Below, piece by piece: positions 6,840 through 16,999 of a stretch of DNA of 64,000 bases. A program made the position numbers and the translations under genes. Position 1 is the stretch's first letter. Each line of letters begins with the position of its first letter. This DNA is from an uncultured Prevotellaceae bacterium (lineage in GTDB: Bacteria; Bacteroidota; Bacteroidia; Bacteroidales; Bacteroidaceae). The notes below the pieces were generated by a model. That model made no database searches and was not told where the DNA came from. It saw only the letters and a program-made list of their open reading frames with translations. The stretch is taken from NCBI GenBank assembly GCA_902764705.1, contig CACWWZ010000017.1:1-64000 (forward strand), given 5' to 3'.

Positions 6840-9800
6840 ATGAGAAAAAAGATTACTCTGATTTTGTTCGGCCTATTCCTTTCCATAGGAATGGCTTTTG
6901 CACAGAACAAGATTACAGGTACTGTTTTTGAAGACAATGGAGAGCCATGTATTGGAGCTACTGTGATGATTCAGGGAACCAAACAAGGTACAAAAACCGA
7001 CTTGGAAGGCCATTTCACCATTAACGTACCTGCAGGAAAGAAGCTTGTGATAAGCTATGTGGGTATGACCACACAGACAGTGAAGGCCACAGATGGCATG
7101 AAGATTACTCTTCAGCCAGATGCCCAGACCCTTGGTGAGGTTGTTGCTGTGGGTATGATGAAGCAGGATAAGCGTTTGTTTACTGGTGCATCGTCAAAGG
7201 TTGATGCTGAAAAGGCGAAATTGGCTGGTATGGCAGATGTCAGCCGCTCGTTAGAAGGCCGCGTAGCAGGTGTTCAGGTTACTAATGTCAGTGGTACCTT
7301 CGGTGCTTCGCCCAAGATTCGCGTTCGTGGTGCTACGTCCATCTATGGTAACTCTAAGCCGTTATGGGTGATTGATGGCGTGATTTATGAGGATAATGTA
7401 GATGTGAGTGCTGACGAACTGGCTTCTGGTGATGCTAAGACGCTGATTTCCAGTGCTGTTGCTGGCTTGAACTCCGACGACATCGAGTCGTTTACTATTC
7501 TGAAAGATGGTAGTGCGACCTCTATCTACGGTGCCCGTGCTATGGCTGGTGTGATTGTTATTACCACTAAAAAGGGTACTAAAGGACGTACTTCCGTCAA
7601 TTACACTGGTGAGTTTACGACACGTATGAAGCCTCGCTATGCAGATTATAACATTATGAACTCTCAGGAGATCATGGGTGTTTATAAGGAAATGGCCGAT
7701 AAGGGCTGGCTCCAGCTTGAGAATTTGGTGAATGCTCAGAATACGGGTATCTATGGTTATATGTTCCAACAATTGCGAAAGTATGACCCTGTATCAGGTC
7801 AGTTTGGCCTGGAGAATACTGAGGCTGCCCGTAACCGTTATTTGCAGGATGCTGAATTCCGTAATACCGATTGGTTTGATTTGCTTTTCTCAACAGGCAT
7901 GCAGCAGAACCATTCTATTAGTATTGCTGGAGGTACGGAACGTTCTCAGACCTATTTCTCTATGTCGTTGATGAACGACCCCGGCCAGTATGTCAGTGCT
8001 TCGAAAGTGCGCCGCTATACCTTCAATGGTAATACGTCGTATGATGTCCTGAAGAACTTGACTGTTAAACTTGCAGCACAAGGTAGTTATCGAAACCAAG
8101 AGGCTCCTGGTTCTTTAAATCAGACGACAGACGTCGTAACTGGTGAAGTGAAGCGTGACTTCGATATCAATCCATTCAGTTTTGCCATGAATACCAGCCG
8201 CTGTTTGGATCCGAACATCAACTATACTCGTTTCTATACAGCATTCAATATTTTCAATGAGTTGGAGAATAACTATAATGATATTGATGTTACTGAGTTG
8301 ATGTTCCGTGGTGAGTTGGAGTACAAGCCCGTCAAGACAGTGACGCTGACTGGTTTGATTTCTACACGTGTGACACAGTCCAAGCGCCAACATAATGTGA
8401 TGGATAATTCAAACCAGGCTAATGCCTATCGTGCTGGTGTGGATGCTACAGATGACAATTCGACCATTCGTAATAGCAACCCCTTGCTTTATACCGATCC
8501 TGACAATGAACTGGCAATACCTGAGTCTGTACTGCCCGAAGGAGGTATCAAGTATCAGTATGACGACAAGATGCGTTCTAACAATTACCGTTTCATGGCA
8601 GAATACCGTGACGTATATAATGAAAAGCACGTTGTGAATGCCTTGGTTGGTACTGAGTTGTCTACCGTACGTCGTACAAATACAAACTGGACAGGTTGGG
8701 GCTATCAGTTCAATAACGGTGGCGTTGTTAATACCAATTATCTGTGGTTGAAGCAGATGAATGAAGAGAATACGAAATATTTCGGAGAGTCGTTTACTCA
8801 GACTAATACGCTGGCTTACTACGCACAGGCTGTTTATAGTTATGACCAGCGCTATACCATCAACGGAACCTATCGTTATGAGGGTACTAACCGTTTGGGT
8901 AAGAGCCGTCAGAGCCGCTGGTTGCCGACATGGAATGTCTCTGGATCATATGACATAACCAATGAGCCATTTATGGCGAAAACCAGGAACTGGTTATCAC
9001 AGTTGAAGCTCCGTGCCAGTTATTCGCTGACAGCTGATACAGGTCCTTCGTATGTCACCAATGCGATGGCTATTTATAAAACCAAGACAACATGGCGTCC
9101 GTTCACTTCGGCTTCCGAGACACAGATTTATATTTATGACATTGCCAACAACGAGCTGACGTATGAGAAGAAACATGAGTTTAATATAGGTGCAGACCTT
9201 GGTTTCATCAACAATCGCATTGCTTTGACGGCAGATGTTTATTGGCGTAACAATTACGATCTGATTGGTGCGACCTTCACTCAGGGTGCCGGTGGCCAGA
9301 TTCAGAAAATGGCTAATGTGGCTGACATGAAGTCGAGTGGTGTAGAATTTGGTTTGTCTACGGTAAACATTTCTAGTGAAAAGTTTAAGTGGACCACTGA
9401 CTTGATTTACTCTCATGCAACCAACGAGATTACGTCTCTTGAGACATCCAGTCGTGCTATTGACTTAGTGAGTGGTCAGGGTTATGCCTTGGAGGGTTAC
9501 CCTGTACGTTCAATCTTCAGTTATAAGTTTGGTGGTTTGAATTCGGAAGGTTTGCCAATGGTTTACAATGAGACAGGCGATCTTACCGTAGGTGATGTCA
9601 ACTTCCAGGAGACTGAGAACCTGAATGACTTTTTGATTTATGAGGGACCTTCTGATCCTACATGGTATGGTTCGTTCAATAACTCATTCTCTTATACCAG
9701 CAACAATTGGGGAAAGATTAACCTTGACGTGTTTATTACCTACAGTGGCGGTAATGTGGTGCGTCTGGAACCTGTGTTCTCTTATGCTTACAGTGATCTT

Positions 9801-10196
9801 TCCGCACTACCGCGTGAGTTTAAGAATCGTTGGATGATTTCCGGTGACGAGGCTGTTACCAATATTCCTACCATTGCCTCGCGTAATCAGGTTGACCGTT
9901 ATGGCTCTACAGCACTGCGTACAGCCTACAATGCTTACAATTATTCTTCTGCACGTATAGCCAAGGGTGACTTCGTACGTCTGAAGGAGATAGCTCTTAC
10001 CTATTCATTCCCTAAAGGACTGCTGGCTAAGAGTGGTTTGCTGACTTCTGCATCATTGAAGTTGGCGGCTACCAACCTCTGCCTGCTTTATGCTGACAAG
10101 AAGTTGAATGGTCAAGATCCGGAGTTCATCAACTCTGGTGGCGTGGCATCACCCATCACGAAGCAGTTTACTGCTACACTCCGTCTTGGATTCTAA
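6840..10196 (+). CDS. SusC/RagA-family TonB-linked outer membrane protein
   Basis: 1118 residues; outer-membrane importer energised by TonB. Order: signal peptide (MRKKITLILFGLFLSIGMAFAQ), carboxypeptidase-regulatory-like domain (~22-110, ITGTVFEDNGEPCIGATVMIQ), plug (~115-250, with VRGATSIYGNSKPLWVIDGV and SIYGARAMAGVIVITTKK), then the beta-barrel ending in LRLGF with terminal Phe. Next come susD-like, a zinc-metallohydrolase lipoprotein and a DUF4302 lipoprotein, a set that family knowledge links to import of non-glycan substrates, probably peptides. Confidence 0.95.
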   Translation: MRKKITLILFGLFLSIGMAFAQNKITGTVFEDNGEPCIGATVMIQGTKQGTKTDLEGHFTINVPAGKKLVISYVGMTTQTVKATDGMKITLQPDAQTLGEVVAVGMMKQDKRLFTGASSKVDAEKAKLAGMADVSRSLEGRVAGVQVTNVSGTFGASPKIRVRGATSIYGNSKPLWVIDGVIYEDNVDVSADELASGDAKTLISSAVAGLNSDDIESFTILKDGSATSIYGARAMAGVIVITTKKGTKGRTSVNYTGEFTTRMKPRYADYNIMNSQEIMGVYKEMADKGWLQLENLVNAQNTGIYGYMFQQLRKYDPVSGQFGLENTEAARNRYLQDAEFRNTDWFDLLFSTGMQQNHSISIAGGTERSQTYFSMSLMNDPGQYVSASKVRRYTFNGNTSYDVLKNLTVKLAAQGSYRNQEAPGSLNQTTDVVTGEVKRDFDINPFSFAMNTSRCLDPNINYTRFYTAFNIFNELENNYNDIDVTELMFRGELEYKPVKTVTLTGLISTRVTQSKRQHNVMDNSNQANAYRAGVDATDDNSTIRNSNPLLYTDPDNELAIPESVLPEGGIKYQYDDKMRSNNYRFMAEYRDVYNEKHVVNALVGTELSTVRRTNTNWTGWGYQFNNGGVVNTNYLWLKQMNEENTKYFGESFTQTNTLAYYAQAVYSYDQRYTINGTYRYEGTNRLGKSRQSRWLPTWNVSGSYDITNEPFMAKTRNWLSQLKLRASYSLTADTGPSYVTNAMAIYKTKTTWRPFTSASETQIYIYDIANNELTYEKKHEFNIGADLGFINNRIALTADVYWRNNYDLIGATFTQGAGGQIQKMANVADMKSSGVEFGLSTVNISSEKFKWTTDLIYSHATNEITSLETSSRAIDLVSGQGYALEGYPVRSIFSYKFGGLNSEGLPMVYNETGDLTVGDVNFQETENLNDFLIYEGPSDPTWYGSFNNSFSYTSNNWGKINLDVFITYSGGNVVRLEPVFSYAYSDLSALPREFKNRWMISGDEAVTNIPTIASRNQVDRYGSTALRTAYNAYNYSSARIAKGDFVRLKEIALTYSFPKGLLAKSGLLTSASLKLAATNLCLLYADKKLNGQDPEFINSGGVASPITKQFTATLRLGF

Positions 10197-10234
10197 AGTT
10201 ACTGAGTAAGATCGTTTAAAGATAAGATATAAGA

Positions 10235-11905
10235 ATGAAAAAGAAAAATATTTTCGGACTGCTTACGATGGCGCTGGCTGTGACGTTCGTTGCTTGTAAC
10301 GAACTTGATGAAGTGCCTGATAACCGTACCGAGATTGACACTGTTGAAAAAGTACAGCTGTTGTTGACTTCCGGTTATCCCCAATCGGTGCCTGCCGTTG
10401 TCTGTGAGTTAAGTGGTGACAATTTGGTCGACAATAATGTGGTGAAGACTGCGACCCACCGCTCTGCTTATGCTCCTTTCCAAGATGAGGCATACCGTTG
10501 GGAAGATATTAAGAATTATGGTACGGGTGAGGACGACACACCTTATCAGGTATGGGAAGGCTATTATCAGGGTATTGCTGTGGCCAATCACGCCATCGAC
10601 GCCATGAAGAATATGAGCACTAATCCAGCTGCCGATCCTGAATTGTCACACTCTTGGGGTGAGGCTCATGTGCTCCGTGCCTATCTGCACTTCGTGCTGG
10701 TCAACTTCTTTGCTGAGGCCTATAAGGATGAACAGCAGAGTGAAAAGGACAAGGGCATCCCCTATGTAACGGAGCCCGAAACCGTTGTCAATGTCAACTA
10801 TGGTGCTGATGAATATCGTCATAGCGTTGCAGAGACATATCGTCTGATAGAGAAAGACTTGCTGGAGGGTATCAACCTTATCGATGATGCCCGATACAAG
10901 GTGCCAGCCTATCATTTTAACCACAATGCTGCCCATGCTTTTGCTGCCCGCTTTTATCTTTACAAGCGTGACTATGCCAAGTGTATTGAACATGCTAATG
11001 AAGCTCTAGGTACCAATGCTGCCTCTTCGCTGCGTAAGTGGGCATCTATCAGTACAAACACCATTAACTCGATGCTGAACTCCTATAATGACGAGCAAGC
11101 TCCTTGTAACTTCCTGTTGCAGACAGCCTATTCGCTGCAGGACCGTATGCTTTCGGCTATTCGCTACGTCATCAATCAGGGTAATAAGAATGAAAAGGTT
11201 CCCTCGACTAAAGATATTATCTATGGTGGTGGACCTAACTGGAGCAATCGCCTGCCAGCTTACGATGGTAAAATTTACCGTTATGGCGAGAATGATGATG
11301 GCTCATGGCTCTTCCGTGTTTACGAGTATTTTGAGTATGACGATAAGATTGCCGGTATTGGTTGGGTACATATCATCTATCAGCCATTCACTGCTGAGGA
11401 AACCCTGTTGTGCCGTGCTGAGGCCAAGCTTTATTTAGGACAGCGTGAGTCTGCCTTGCAGGACTTGAATCTCTGGACCTTGTCAAAGCAGGTAGAGACT
11501 CCCCTTACACAGGCACAGATTACTAAGTTCTATAAGGGTGATTATACCACGAATGACTACGTCAGCGACCTGCATCCGCAGGATATGAGTAGTCAGTTCC
11601 CCGTTCTTGAAGGTGACGATCTGACTATGTTATATTGTATTTTACACTTCCGTCGTGTAGAAACCATGTTTGAAGGCCTGCGCTGGTTTGATATCAAGCG
11701 TTACGGCATTACTGTCCACCATGCCTATCGTGGTCCGATGGACTATGACGTGACACATGACTATTTGTATTGGAACGACAAGCGCCGTGTACTGCAGATT
11801 CCAAACAATGTCATCACGGCAGGTTATCCCTCTACGGATCGTACGTACACTGCTCCTGACCAGACGAGTTCTGCGTCTGCTCCGAAACCCTTACTGGCTA
11901 ATTAA
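10235..11905 (+). CDS. SusD/RagB-family nutrient-binding outer membrane lipoprotein
   Basis: 556 residues. SPII signal MKKKNIFGLLTMALAVTFVAC (Cys21). The helical TPR-rich SusD fold is indicated by YQGIAVANHAIDAM, the LRAYLHFVLVNFFAEAY segment and the C-terminal RRVETMFEGLRWFDIKRYG segment, a SusD hallmark. It would form the surface lid on the SusC barrel. It starts 38 nt after susC; the hydrolase gene follows 16 nt later. Confidence 0.93.
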   Translation: MKKKNIFGLLTMALAVTFVACNELDEVPDNRTEIDTVEKVQLLLTSGYPQSVPAVVCELSGDNLVDNNVVKTATHRSAYAPFQDEAYRWEDIKNYGTGEDDTPYQVWEGYYQGIAVANHAIDAMKNMSTNPAADPELSHSWGEAHVLRAYLHFVLVNFFAEAYKDEQQSEKDKGIPYVTEPETVVNVNYGADEYRHSVAETYRLIEKDLLEGINLIDDARYKVPAYHFNHNAAHAFAARFYLYKRDYAKCIEHANEALGTNAASSLRKWASISTNTINSMLNSYNDEQAPCNFLLQTAYSLQDRMLSAIRYVINQGNKNEKVPSTKDIIYGGGPNWSNRLPAYDGKIYRYGENDDGSWLFRVYEYFEYDDKIAGIGWVHIIYQPFTAEETLLCRAEAKLYLGQRESALQDLNLWTLSKQVETPLTQAQITKFYKGDYTTNDYVSDLHPQDMSSQFPVLEGDDLTMLYCILHFRRVETMFEGLRWFDIKRYGITVHHAYRGPMDYDVTHDYLYWNDKRRVLQIPNNVITAGYPSTDRTYTAPDQTSSASAPKPLLAN

Positions 11906-11921
11906 ATACAGATAAGAAAAG

Positions 11922-13166
11922 ATGAAAAAGATACTTTATATACTGAGTGTAGTCACACTGATGATGACTGTCAGCTCTTGTGGTAGAGACGACGATTTTA
12001 CTGACTCCATTTTCGATACTTCAGTGCCAGCTGTCGATCCCAACAAGTCTACTTATGAGTTCGACCAGTGGCTTTATGACAATTTTACCAAGCCGTACAA
12101 TGTGGAGGTACAGTATCAGTTCAACCTGCCTGCATCGGATTTTGATTTCCAGTTGGCACCTGCGGACTATAACCGCTCCCAGCTGTTGGCACACTTCATC
12201 CGCTACTTGTTCTACGACGTATACACTAAGTATGCTGGTGACGAATTTATGAAGATGTATGGTCCGCGTATTTTCCATTTCATCGGCTCTTCTGGCTACA
12301 GCCCCAGTACAGGTACAGAAATCCTGGGTCTGGCATCCGGTGGTGTGAAGATTACATTGTATAAGATTAATGAAATGAAACCTTGGTCAAAGGGTGTCAA
12401 CTATACCTCTGACGACTTGATTACACTGAACGAGAACTATTTCCATACGATGCACCACGAGTTCTCGCACATTCTGCATCAGACCAAGTACTATCCTGTT
12501 ACCTTTGGTCAGGTAACTTCTGGCACTTATGACCCCATCGACTGGCATGAGCGCGACTCTGTGGCATCTCACTCTATGGGTTATGTTACACACTATGCTT
12601 CGAGTGCCAGTTATGAGGACTTTGTAGAGACGATTTCGTGCATCATTACCGATACAGACTATCGTTGGATGAACCGCATCATCAATGCTTGTGCCGCTGG
12701 ATTGCGCCAGGGGGATAAGGAAGAGGTGTTGGAACTCGTTGAGAAGCTGAACATCGATGTAGATCGCGCTGGTGCTCACTGGAACAATTTTACGCTCTAC
12801 AGTGAGAAAGAGTATAATTCTGAGACAGGTGAGTATGATGATACTGATCGTTTCGTTGTTGACGATCATCGCAGTAACGAGACTGTTATCAACAAGGCAT
12901 ACACCGGCTATGTTCCCCGCTTCCGTTATACAGCAGTCAAGAAGTTTACCTCGTTCAAGAACGACTTTATACCCTGGCTGTCCTACTCTGCAAAAGAAGA
13001 TGTAGCAGGAATTAATGCCATACTGAAGAAGATCTCCATTGCCCAAGCATGGTATGGTGAACGATGGGGACTTGACGCCTTTGTACTCCGTAAGGAAGTT
13101 GCCGAGCGTCAGAGCAGAATTAACGAGTATCTGAACAGTGAAGTGCAGATATACGATCTTAAGTAA
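11922..13166 (+). CDS. Substrate-import-associated zinc metallohydrolase lipoprotein
   Basis: 414 residues. SPII signal MKKILYILSVVTLMMTVSSC, so probably surface-exposed. Gluzincin motif HEFSH (His179-His183, in TMHHEFSHILHQ) with downstream acidic residues in YEDFVETISC as candidate third ligand. Matches the family of HExxH lipoproteins encoded next to SusC/SusD pairs. Presumed to cleave peptide bonds of bound substrate at the cell surface (inference). In operon with susC and susD; DUF4302 follows 32 nt later. Confidence 0.88.
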   Translation: MKKILYILSVVTLMMTVSSCGRDDDFTDSIFDTSVPAVDPNKSTYEFDQWLYDNFTKPYNVEVQYQFNLPASDFDFQLAPADYNRSQLLAHFIRYLFYDVYTKYAGDEFMKMYGPRIFHFIGSSGYSPSTGTEILGLASGGVKITLYKINEMKPWSKGVNYTSDDLITLNENYFHTMHHEFSHILHQTKYYPVTFGQVTSGTYDPIDWHERDSVASHSMGYVTHYASSASYEDFVETISCIITDTDYRWMNRIINACAAGLRQGDKEEVLELVEKLNIDVDRAGAHWNNFTLYSEKEYNSETGEYDDTDRFVVDDHRSNETVINKAYTGYVPRFRYTAVKKFTSFKNDFIPWLSYSAKEDVAGINAILKKISIAQAWYGERWGLDAFVLRKEVAERQSRINEYLNSEVQIYDLK

Positions 13167-13198
13167 GAATGATGATAGAATACAATAGGAATAGCTAT

Positions 13199-14551
13199 AT
13201 GAAGAAGATCAATCTTAATAAGTTCCTGACGGCATGCCTGTTTGGCTTCAGCCTTACAGCAGGCTTGACAGCATGTACGTTTGAGGATGACGACTATTTC
13301 GAAGAGTCAGCTGCCCTGCGTGTAGAGCATGCAGCCCAGAAAGTGCAGGACATTTTGACCAGTTCACCCAATGGCTGGGTGATGCAGTATTTCTGCGGCT
13401 CGAGTGTAGATAATTTTGAAGGCTTCAACCTTTTTGCCCGCTTCGATAAGAGTGGCAAGGTGACGATAGCTGGCAATCATCGTTATCTGCGCGACGGAAA
13501 TGCCAACAAATACACAGAGAGTGAAAGCATTTATAATATGTTGCAGGAGGATGGCCTTGTGTTGGCTTTCAATACTTGGAATGACGTCCTCACTCCCTTT
13601 TCCGACCCTGTAGATCCGACGGCTGCTCCCAAGTCGTTAGTAAAAGACGGTGCTGGTATGGGTGGTGACTATAACTTTGTGGTCATGTCCTATAACGACG
13701 AAGAAATTATTCTTCGTGGTGAGCGCCACGGCGGTGAGGTGCGTCTGGTGAAGTGTGATCGTACTTGGCAGGAGTATATCGATGCAACAAACGAATTGAA
13801 GAATGCCATTACCAATACGAGCATCAACTCTTATTATGTCATTGCTGATAATGATACGCTTTATTTCTCTAACCTGCGTAATGGCGTGACACAGTATACT
13901 GAGAATTTGACCAATTATGTCAAGCTCGATTATCTGTCGAACTGTTTTACACCTTGGGGCTTCCGATTTGAGCATCAGGACAGCATAGGCAGTCATGCCT
14001 TCCATGAGTTTAAACTGGCAGAAGATAAGTCTTGCCTGTTGAATGAGGATGGCAGTGTCAAGGTTATTGCCTACTGGGACAGCTATGTTGTCAACCATAC
14101 TGCCGTTTGGAAGATGGATGAAAGCAAGTATACAGCAGAATTGAAAACTATTTTGGGGCAGATTGATTCTGCTTTGAAGACAGTCAACAGTGCTTATAGC
14201 TTGGAGGGCGTTGGGCTCGGAAAGTCATCGGGTAGTAACTCCGTCATAGGTCTTGTAATCTCTTTTTATACTAATACGGCTAAGACCAAAACCAATAATA
14301 TTGGTATGGAGATGATGTCTAGCAGACTTTCTTATGGGCAGATTTCCATTACGAAGGATGCTGATCCTAAGACTGATAAGAATTTTGATTCTCTTGCTGC
14401 ACGTTCTGCTGATCTGAAGCCGTTGGTTAATAGCCTTGCGTCACAGATAGTTGGCACCTATATGATGACTCCTAATGATTTCTTCCTCCCAACGGAAGTG
14501 TTGTTTGAGCCCGTCAATGGTGGCTTCCCCTTCCAGTTGAACTCAAAGTAA
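13199..14551 (+). CDS. DUF4302 lipoprotein
   Basis: 450 residues. SPII signal ending GLTAC. The N-terminal segment AQKVQDILTSSPNGWVMQYF is characteristic of DUF4302, a family found beside SusC/SusD and zinc-metallohydrolase lipoproteins. The start is set at ATG 13199; the in-frame ATG at 13169 would put eleven polar residues before the signal peptide. Probably a surface accessory subunit; biochemical role unknown. Confidence 0.85.
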   Translation: MKKINLNKFLTACLFGFSLTAGLTACTFEDDDYFEESAALRVEHAAQKVQDILTSSPNGWVMQYFCGSSVDNFEGFNLFARFDKSGKVTIAGNHRYLRDGNANKYTESESIYNMLQEDGLVLAFNTWNDVLTPFSDPVDPTAAPKSLVKDGAGMGGDYNFVVMSYNDEEIILRGERHGGEVRLVKCDRTWQEYIDATNELKNAITNTSINSYYVIADNDTLYFSNLRNGVTQYTENLTNYVKLDYLSNCFTPWGFRFEHQDSIGSHAFHEFKLAEDKSCLLNEDGSVKVIAYWDSYVVNHTAVWKMDESKYTAELKTILGQIDSALKTVNSAYSLEGVGLGKSSGSNSVIGLVISFYTNTAKTKTNNIGMEMMSSRLSYGQISITKDADPKTDKNFDSLAARSADLKPLVNSLASQIVGTYMMTPNDFFLPTEVLFEPVNGGFPFQLNSK

Positions 14552-14587
14552 CATCAATTTATTAATATTTATTTAAACTAAACGATT

Positions 14588-16705
14588 ATGAAAAAACTAT
14601 TACTCATGGTGGCAGCTGCTGTGCTTGCAGTAACAGTTAATGCACAGGTTGCTTCGAAGCAGACTGCAGGTAAGGCTCAGTCTAAGCAGAAAGTGACCAC
14701 TCAGACAGTGTCCCACAAGAAGTACGAAGCTGTTTCTGCTAAGCAGGTGCAGCCAGTATTTACCAACAAGCTCAGCAAGCGCTTGGTCGTTTCTGAGAAT
14801 GTTAAGAAGTCAATGATCCCAGTGAAGAAGGCAGCCAGACGTGCTGTCCTTCAGGAGGAGTACAATGCTTATGGTAACCATATCAGCGATGGTGCCATGA
14901 ACTGGATGATGGAGTCTGCTTCTTTAGAGACAAATGAGGGTGTGGTTAATGTTTTGATTGATGTCATTCCCAATCCGTTTACTGAAGGTGATTTGGCAGA
15001 TGGCGTTCTCGTAGATTATACCCAAGAGGGTAACACCATCACTATTCCTGCACAGCTTGTCGCTGCTAATGAGGAAGGAACTATGTTTGTGTTCTTAGAG
15101 TCAGCTACGACTAATGATGGTACTATCACGCTGAAGTTGAAAGAAGATGGTAGCATTGATGGTTCATACTCTATTCTCTATGGTGCATATAATGGCAGTG
15201 ATTACGCCACAGCTGAATATCTGGGCTATTATGGAAGCTACCTGACAGGTATCTCCTATTATCTCCCTGGTGTGATTCCCGTTCCGACGGTAGCTGCTGA
15301 GCAGGGCAACTGTGTATTGTTTGCTGGTCTGGGCATGAATGGCTATAGTTTTACTAACAATCTGGCAATAACAGCCGCTAAGGCTTCGCTGGCTTTTACT
15401 AATTTGACTACAGATCCCACTACTGAGTGGGATTGGTCGGCAACAAAACTGTTAGATAATGATCAGACCCAAACAGTTACCGGTTATGACAAAGAATTCT
15501 CTCTCGAATTTGGTTTGAATGATGTCTATCAGAATGTTCAGCTGATTGGTGGCAATGAGGGACAGATGTCCGATCCTTTCGTTTACGCATGTGGCAAGTA
15601 TATTGACGAAGAGACTGGTGCTCCCCATTATACGAAGAATTATATCTATGGTGGCGGTACTGAGAGCTCGTTTATTTTGAACGATGAGACTCCTGCTATC
15701 ATGACCCGTCAGGATCCTGATGGCGACCTTACTTTCTATACTAACTGGGCTACACCTGATAAGGCCTCTAATCCCATGAGCAAGATTTATTGCTATCACG
15801 AGGCTCCCGCAAAGCCCCTCTATATCGAGGGTGTATCTGTGCCTATGGTCAGTTTCTCTGCTAAGGATAATTTCAACCTTCACGTTAAAATCTGTAAGGC
15901 CACACGTACAGGAAGACAACTTACTGTTGGAGATGTTATTGCTGAGGGTGATGCTACAAGCGAGAATGTGAATAATGGCTTTGACAACGGCCTGGTTGCA
16001 GTAGAGTTCGCTCCTCTCTACATTGAGGACGAGACGGGACTCAGCCAAGAGTTGAATTATCTCTTTATCGACAGCGAGTTTGTTGTCATCATAGAAGGTT
16101 GGGATAATGATACTTTCTCGGGTGTGCTTGGCTCACAGGATGCTCCTCTGGATTATGCAGGATATTCTACTTGGTTTGAAATGGTAGGTGAGGAAGGTTC
16201 TATGTATTCATATAATACATGGAAGACCTCTCTTTTCATTGGTCTGATGGGTGCTGCTTATGGCTATCTCGACACCAATGATGACACTAACATCACAATT
16301 CCTGCTGAGGGTGGCGAGGCTTCAATCCACATCACACCGATGCTTTCTAGTGTTGATAGTGAAACAGGCAAGTCTAAAACTCGTCTCTTCTTGGCAGATG
16401 AGTCTGAGGATATTCCTGATTGGCTGAATGTTGGGTTTGCTAACGAAGACTATGAAAATAGTTATGGTTTTGACCTTGTATTCAGTGCTGAAGCAGCTTC
16501 CGCTCCCCGTTCTTGCAATCTCGTATTCTTCCAAGAGGGTGCTAAGCTCGAAGTGAGTGTTTCTCAGGGCGGAGGTTCTGGAATTAGTACTGTTGTTACC
16601 AAGATTGACAACAATGCTCCTGCTTATAACGTTGCTGGTCAGCGTGTGAACAACAACTTCAAGGGTCTTGTTGTCAAGGATGGCCGTAAGGTTATGAATA
16701 AGTAA
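14588..16705 (+). CDS. Large secreted protein with C-terminal GQRV tail
   Basis: 705 residues, function not recognised. Signal peptide MKKLLLMVAAAVLAVTVNAQ. Residues ~21-85 are Lys/Gln-rich and low complexity, ending in KKAARR, followed by a long acidic beta-rich region. The C-terminal ~30 residues (APAYNVAGQRVNNNFKGLVV onward, ending DGRKVMNK) match the tail shared by other secreted proteins here. The start context is ACGATTATG. Last gene of the SusCD operon, 36 nt after DUF4302, with a terminator downstream. May be a surface accessory protein of the same uptake system. Confidence 0.8.
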   Translation: MKKLLLMVAAAVLAVTVNAQVASKQTAGKAQSKQKVTTQTVSHKKYEAVSAKQVQPVFTNKLSKRLVVSENVKKSMIPVKKAARRAVLQEEYNAYGNHISDGAMNWMMESASLETNEGVVNVLIDVIPNPFTEGDLADGVLVDYTQEGNTITIPAQLVAANEEGTMFVFLESATTNDGTITLKLKEDGSIDGSYSILYGAYNGSDYATAEYLGYYGSYLTGISYYLPGVIPVPTVAAEQGNCVLFAGLGMNGYSFTNNLAITAAKASLAFTNLTTDPTTEWDWSATKLLDNDQTQTVTGYDKEFSLEFGLNDVYQNVQLIGGNEGQMSDPFVYACGKYIDEETGAPHYTKNYIYGGGTESSFILNDETPAIMTRQDPDGDLTFYTNWATPDKASNPMSKIYCYHEAPAKPLYIEGVSVPMVSFSAKDNFNLHVKICKATRTGRQLTVGDVIAEGDATSENVNNGFDNGLVAVEFAPLYIEDETGLSQELNYLFIDSEFVVIIEGWDNDTFSGVLGSQDAPLDYAGYSTWFEMVGEEGSMYSYNTWKTSLFIGLMGAAYGYLDTNDDTNITIPAEGGEASIHITPMLSSVDSETGKSKTRLFLADESEDIPDWLNVGFANEDYENSYGFDLVFSAEAASAPRSCNLVFFQEGAKLEVSVSQGGGSGISTVVTKIDNNAPAYNVAGQRVNNNFKGLVVKDGRKVMNK

Positions 16706-16731
16706 TCTATACGTACTTATTTGATAATACT

Positions 16732-16769
16732 ATCGGGAGAACTGGCAAAGTCCTCCCGATATTTTTTAT
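16732..16769 (+). terminator. Terminator of the SusCD operon
   Basis: ATCGGGAG (16732-16739) pairs with CTCCCGAT (16753-16760), followed by ATTTTTTATT. Confidence 0.88.
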
Positions 16770-16784
16770 TACTAGGAGAATAAA

Positions 16785-16968
16785 GGGAACAACCCCCGTA
16801 GTTACAGGGATTATGACGGCATGTTGCAGGGAGCTAAACGGCTTGTTGCTAATTTGCCCCGCCCGTGGCAAATTGTTGCGGCGGGCGGGGCAATATCTTG
16901 TGGCGTGCGTGCGAATGTCTTGCGGCGCCCGCCAAAAGACTTGAATCTTTGGGCTTTTGGCATTGGCT
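16785..16968 (+). repeat. 22-nt-period array 2 (about eight degenerate units)
   Basis: This fills most of the 416-nt gap before the M6 protease gene. GGGA recurs at 16785, 16807 and 16829. GTTRC or a variant recurs at 16801, 16823, 16845, 16875, 16897 and 16919: 22-nt spacing except one 30-nt unit. That longer unit and its neighbour hold a 12-bp GC stem (TTGCCCCGCCCG, 16854-16865, pairing with 16881-16892). No ORF. Confidence 0.7.
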
Positions 16969-16999
16969 AAACAGACACAACAACAGTCTTTTCTAGATG

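Noticed and set aside
12387-13046. 219-codon minus-strand ORF opposite the zinc metallohydrolase gene
   Set aside because: A shadow of the real gene, with no domain, promoter or start context.
16785-16968. The 22-nt arrays as CRISPR arrays
   Set aside because: No conserved ~28-36-nt repeat alternating with unique spacers, no leader and no cas genes; only short anchors recur, at a period too small for repeat plus spacer.
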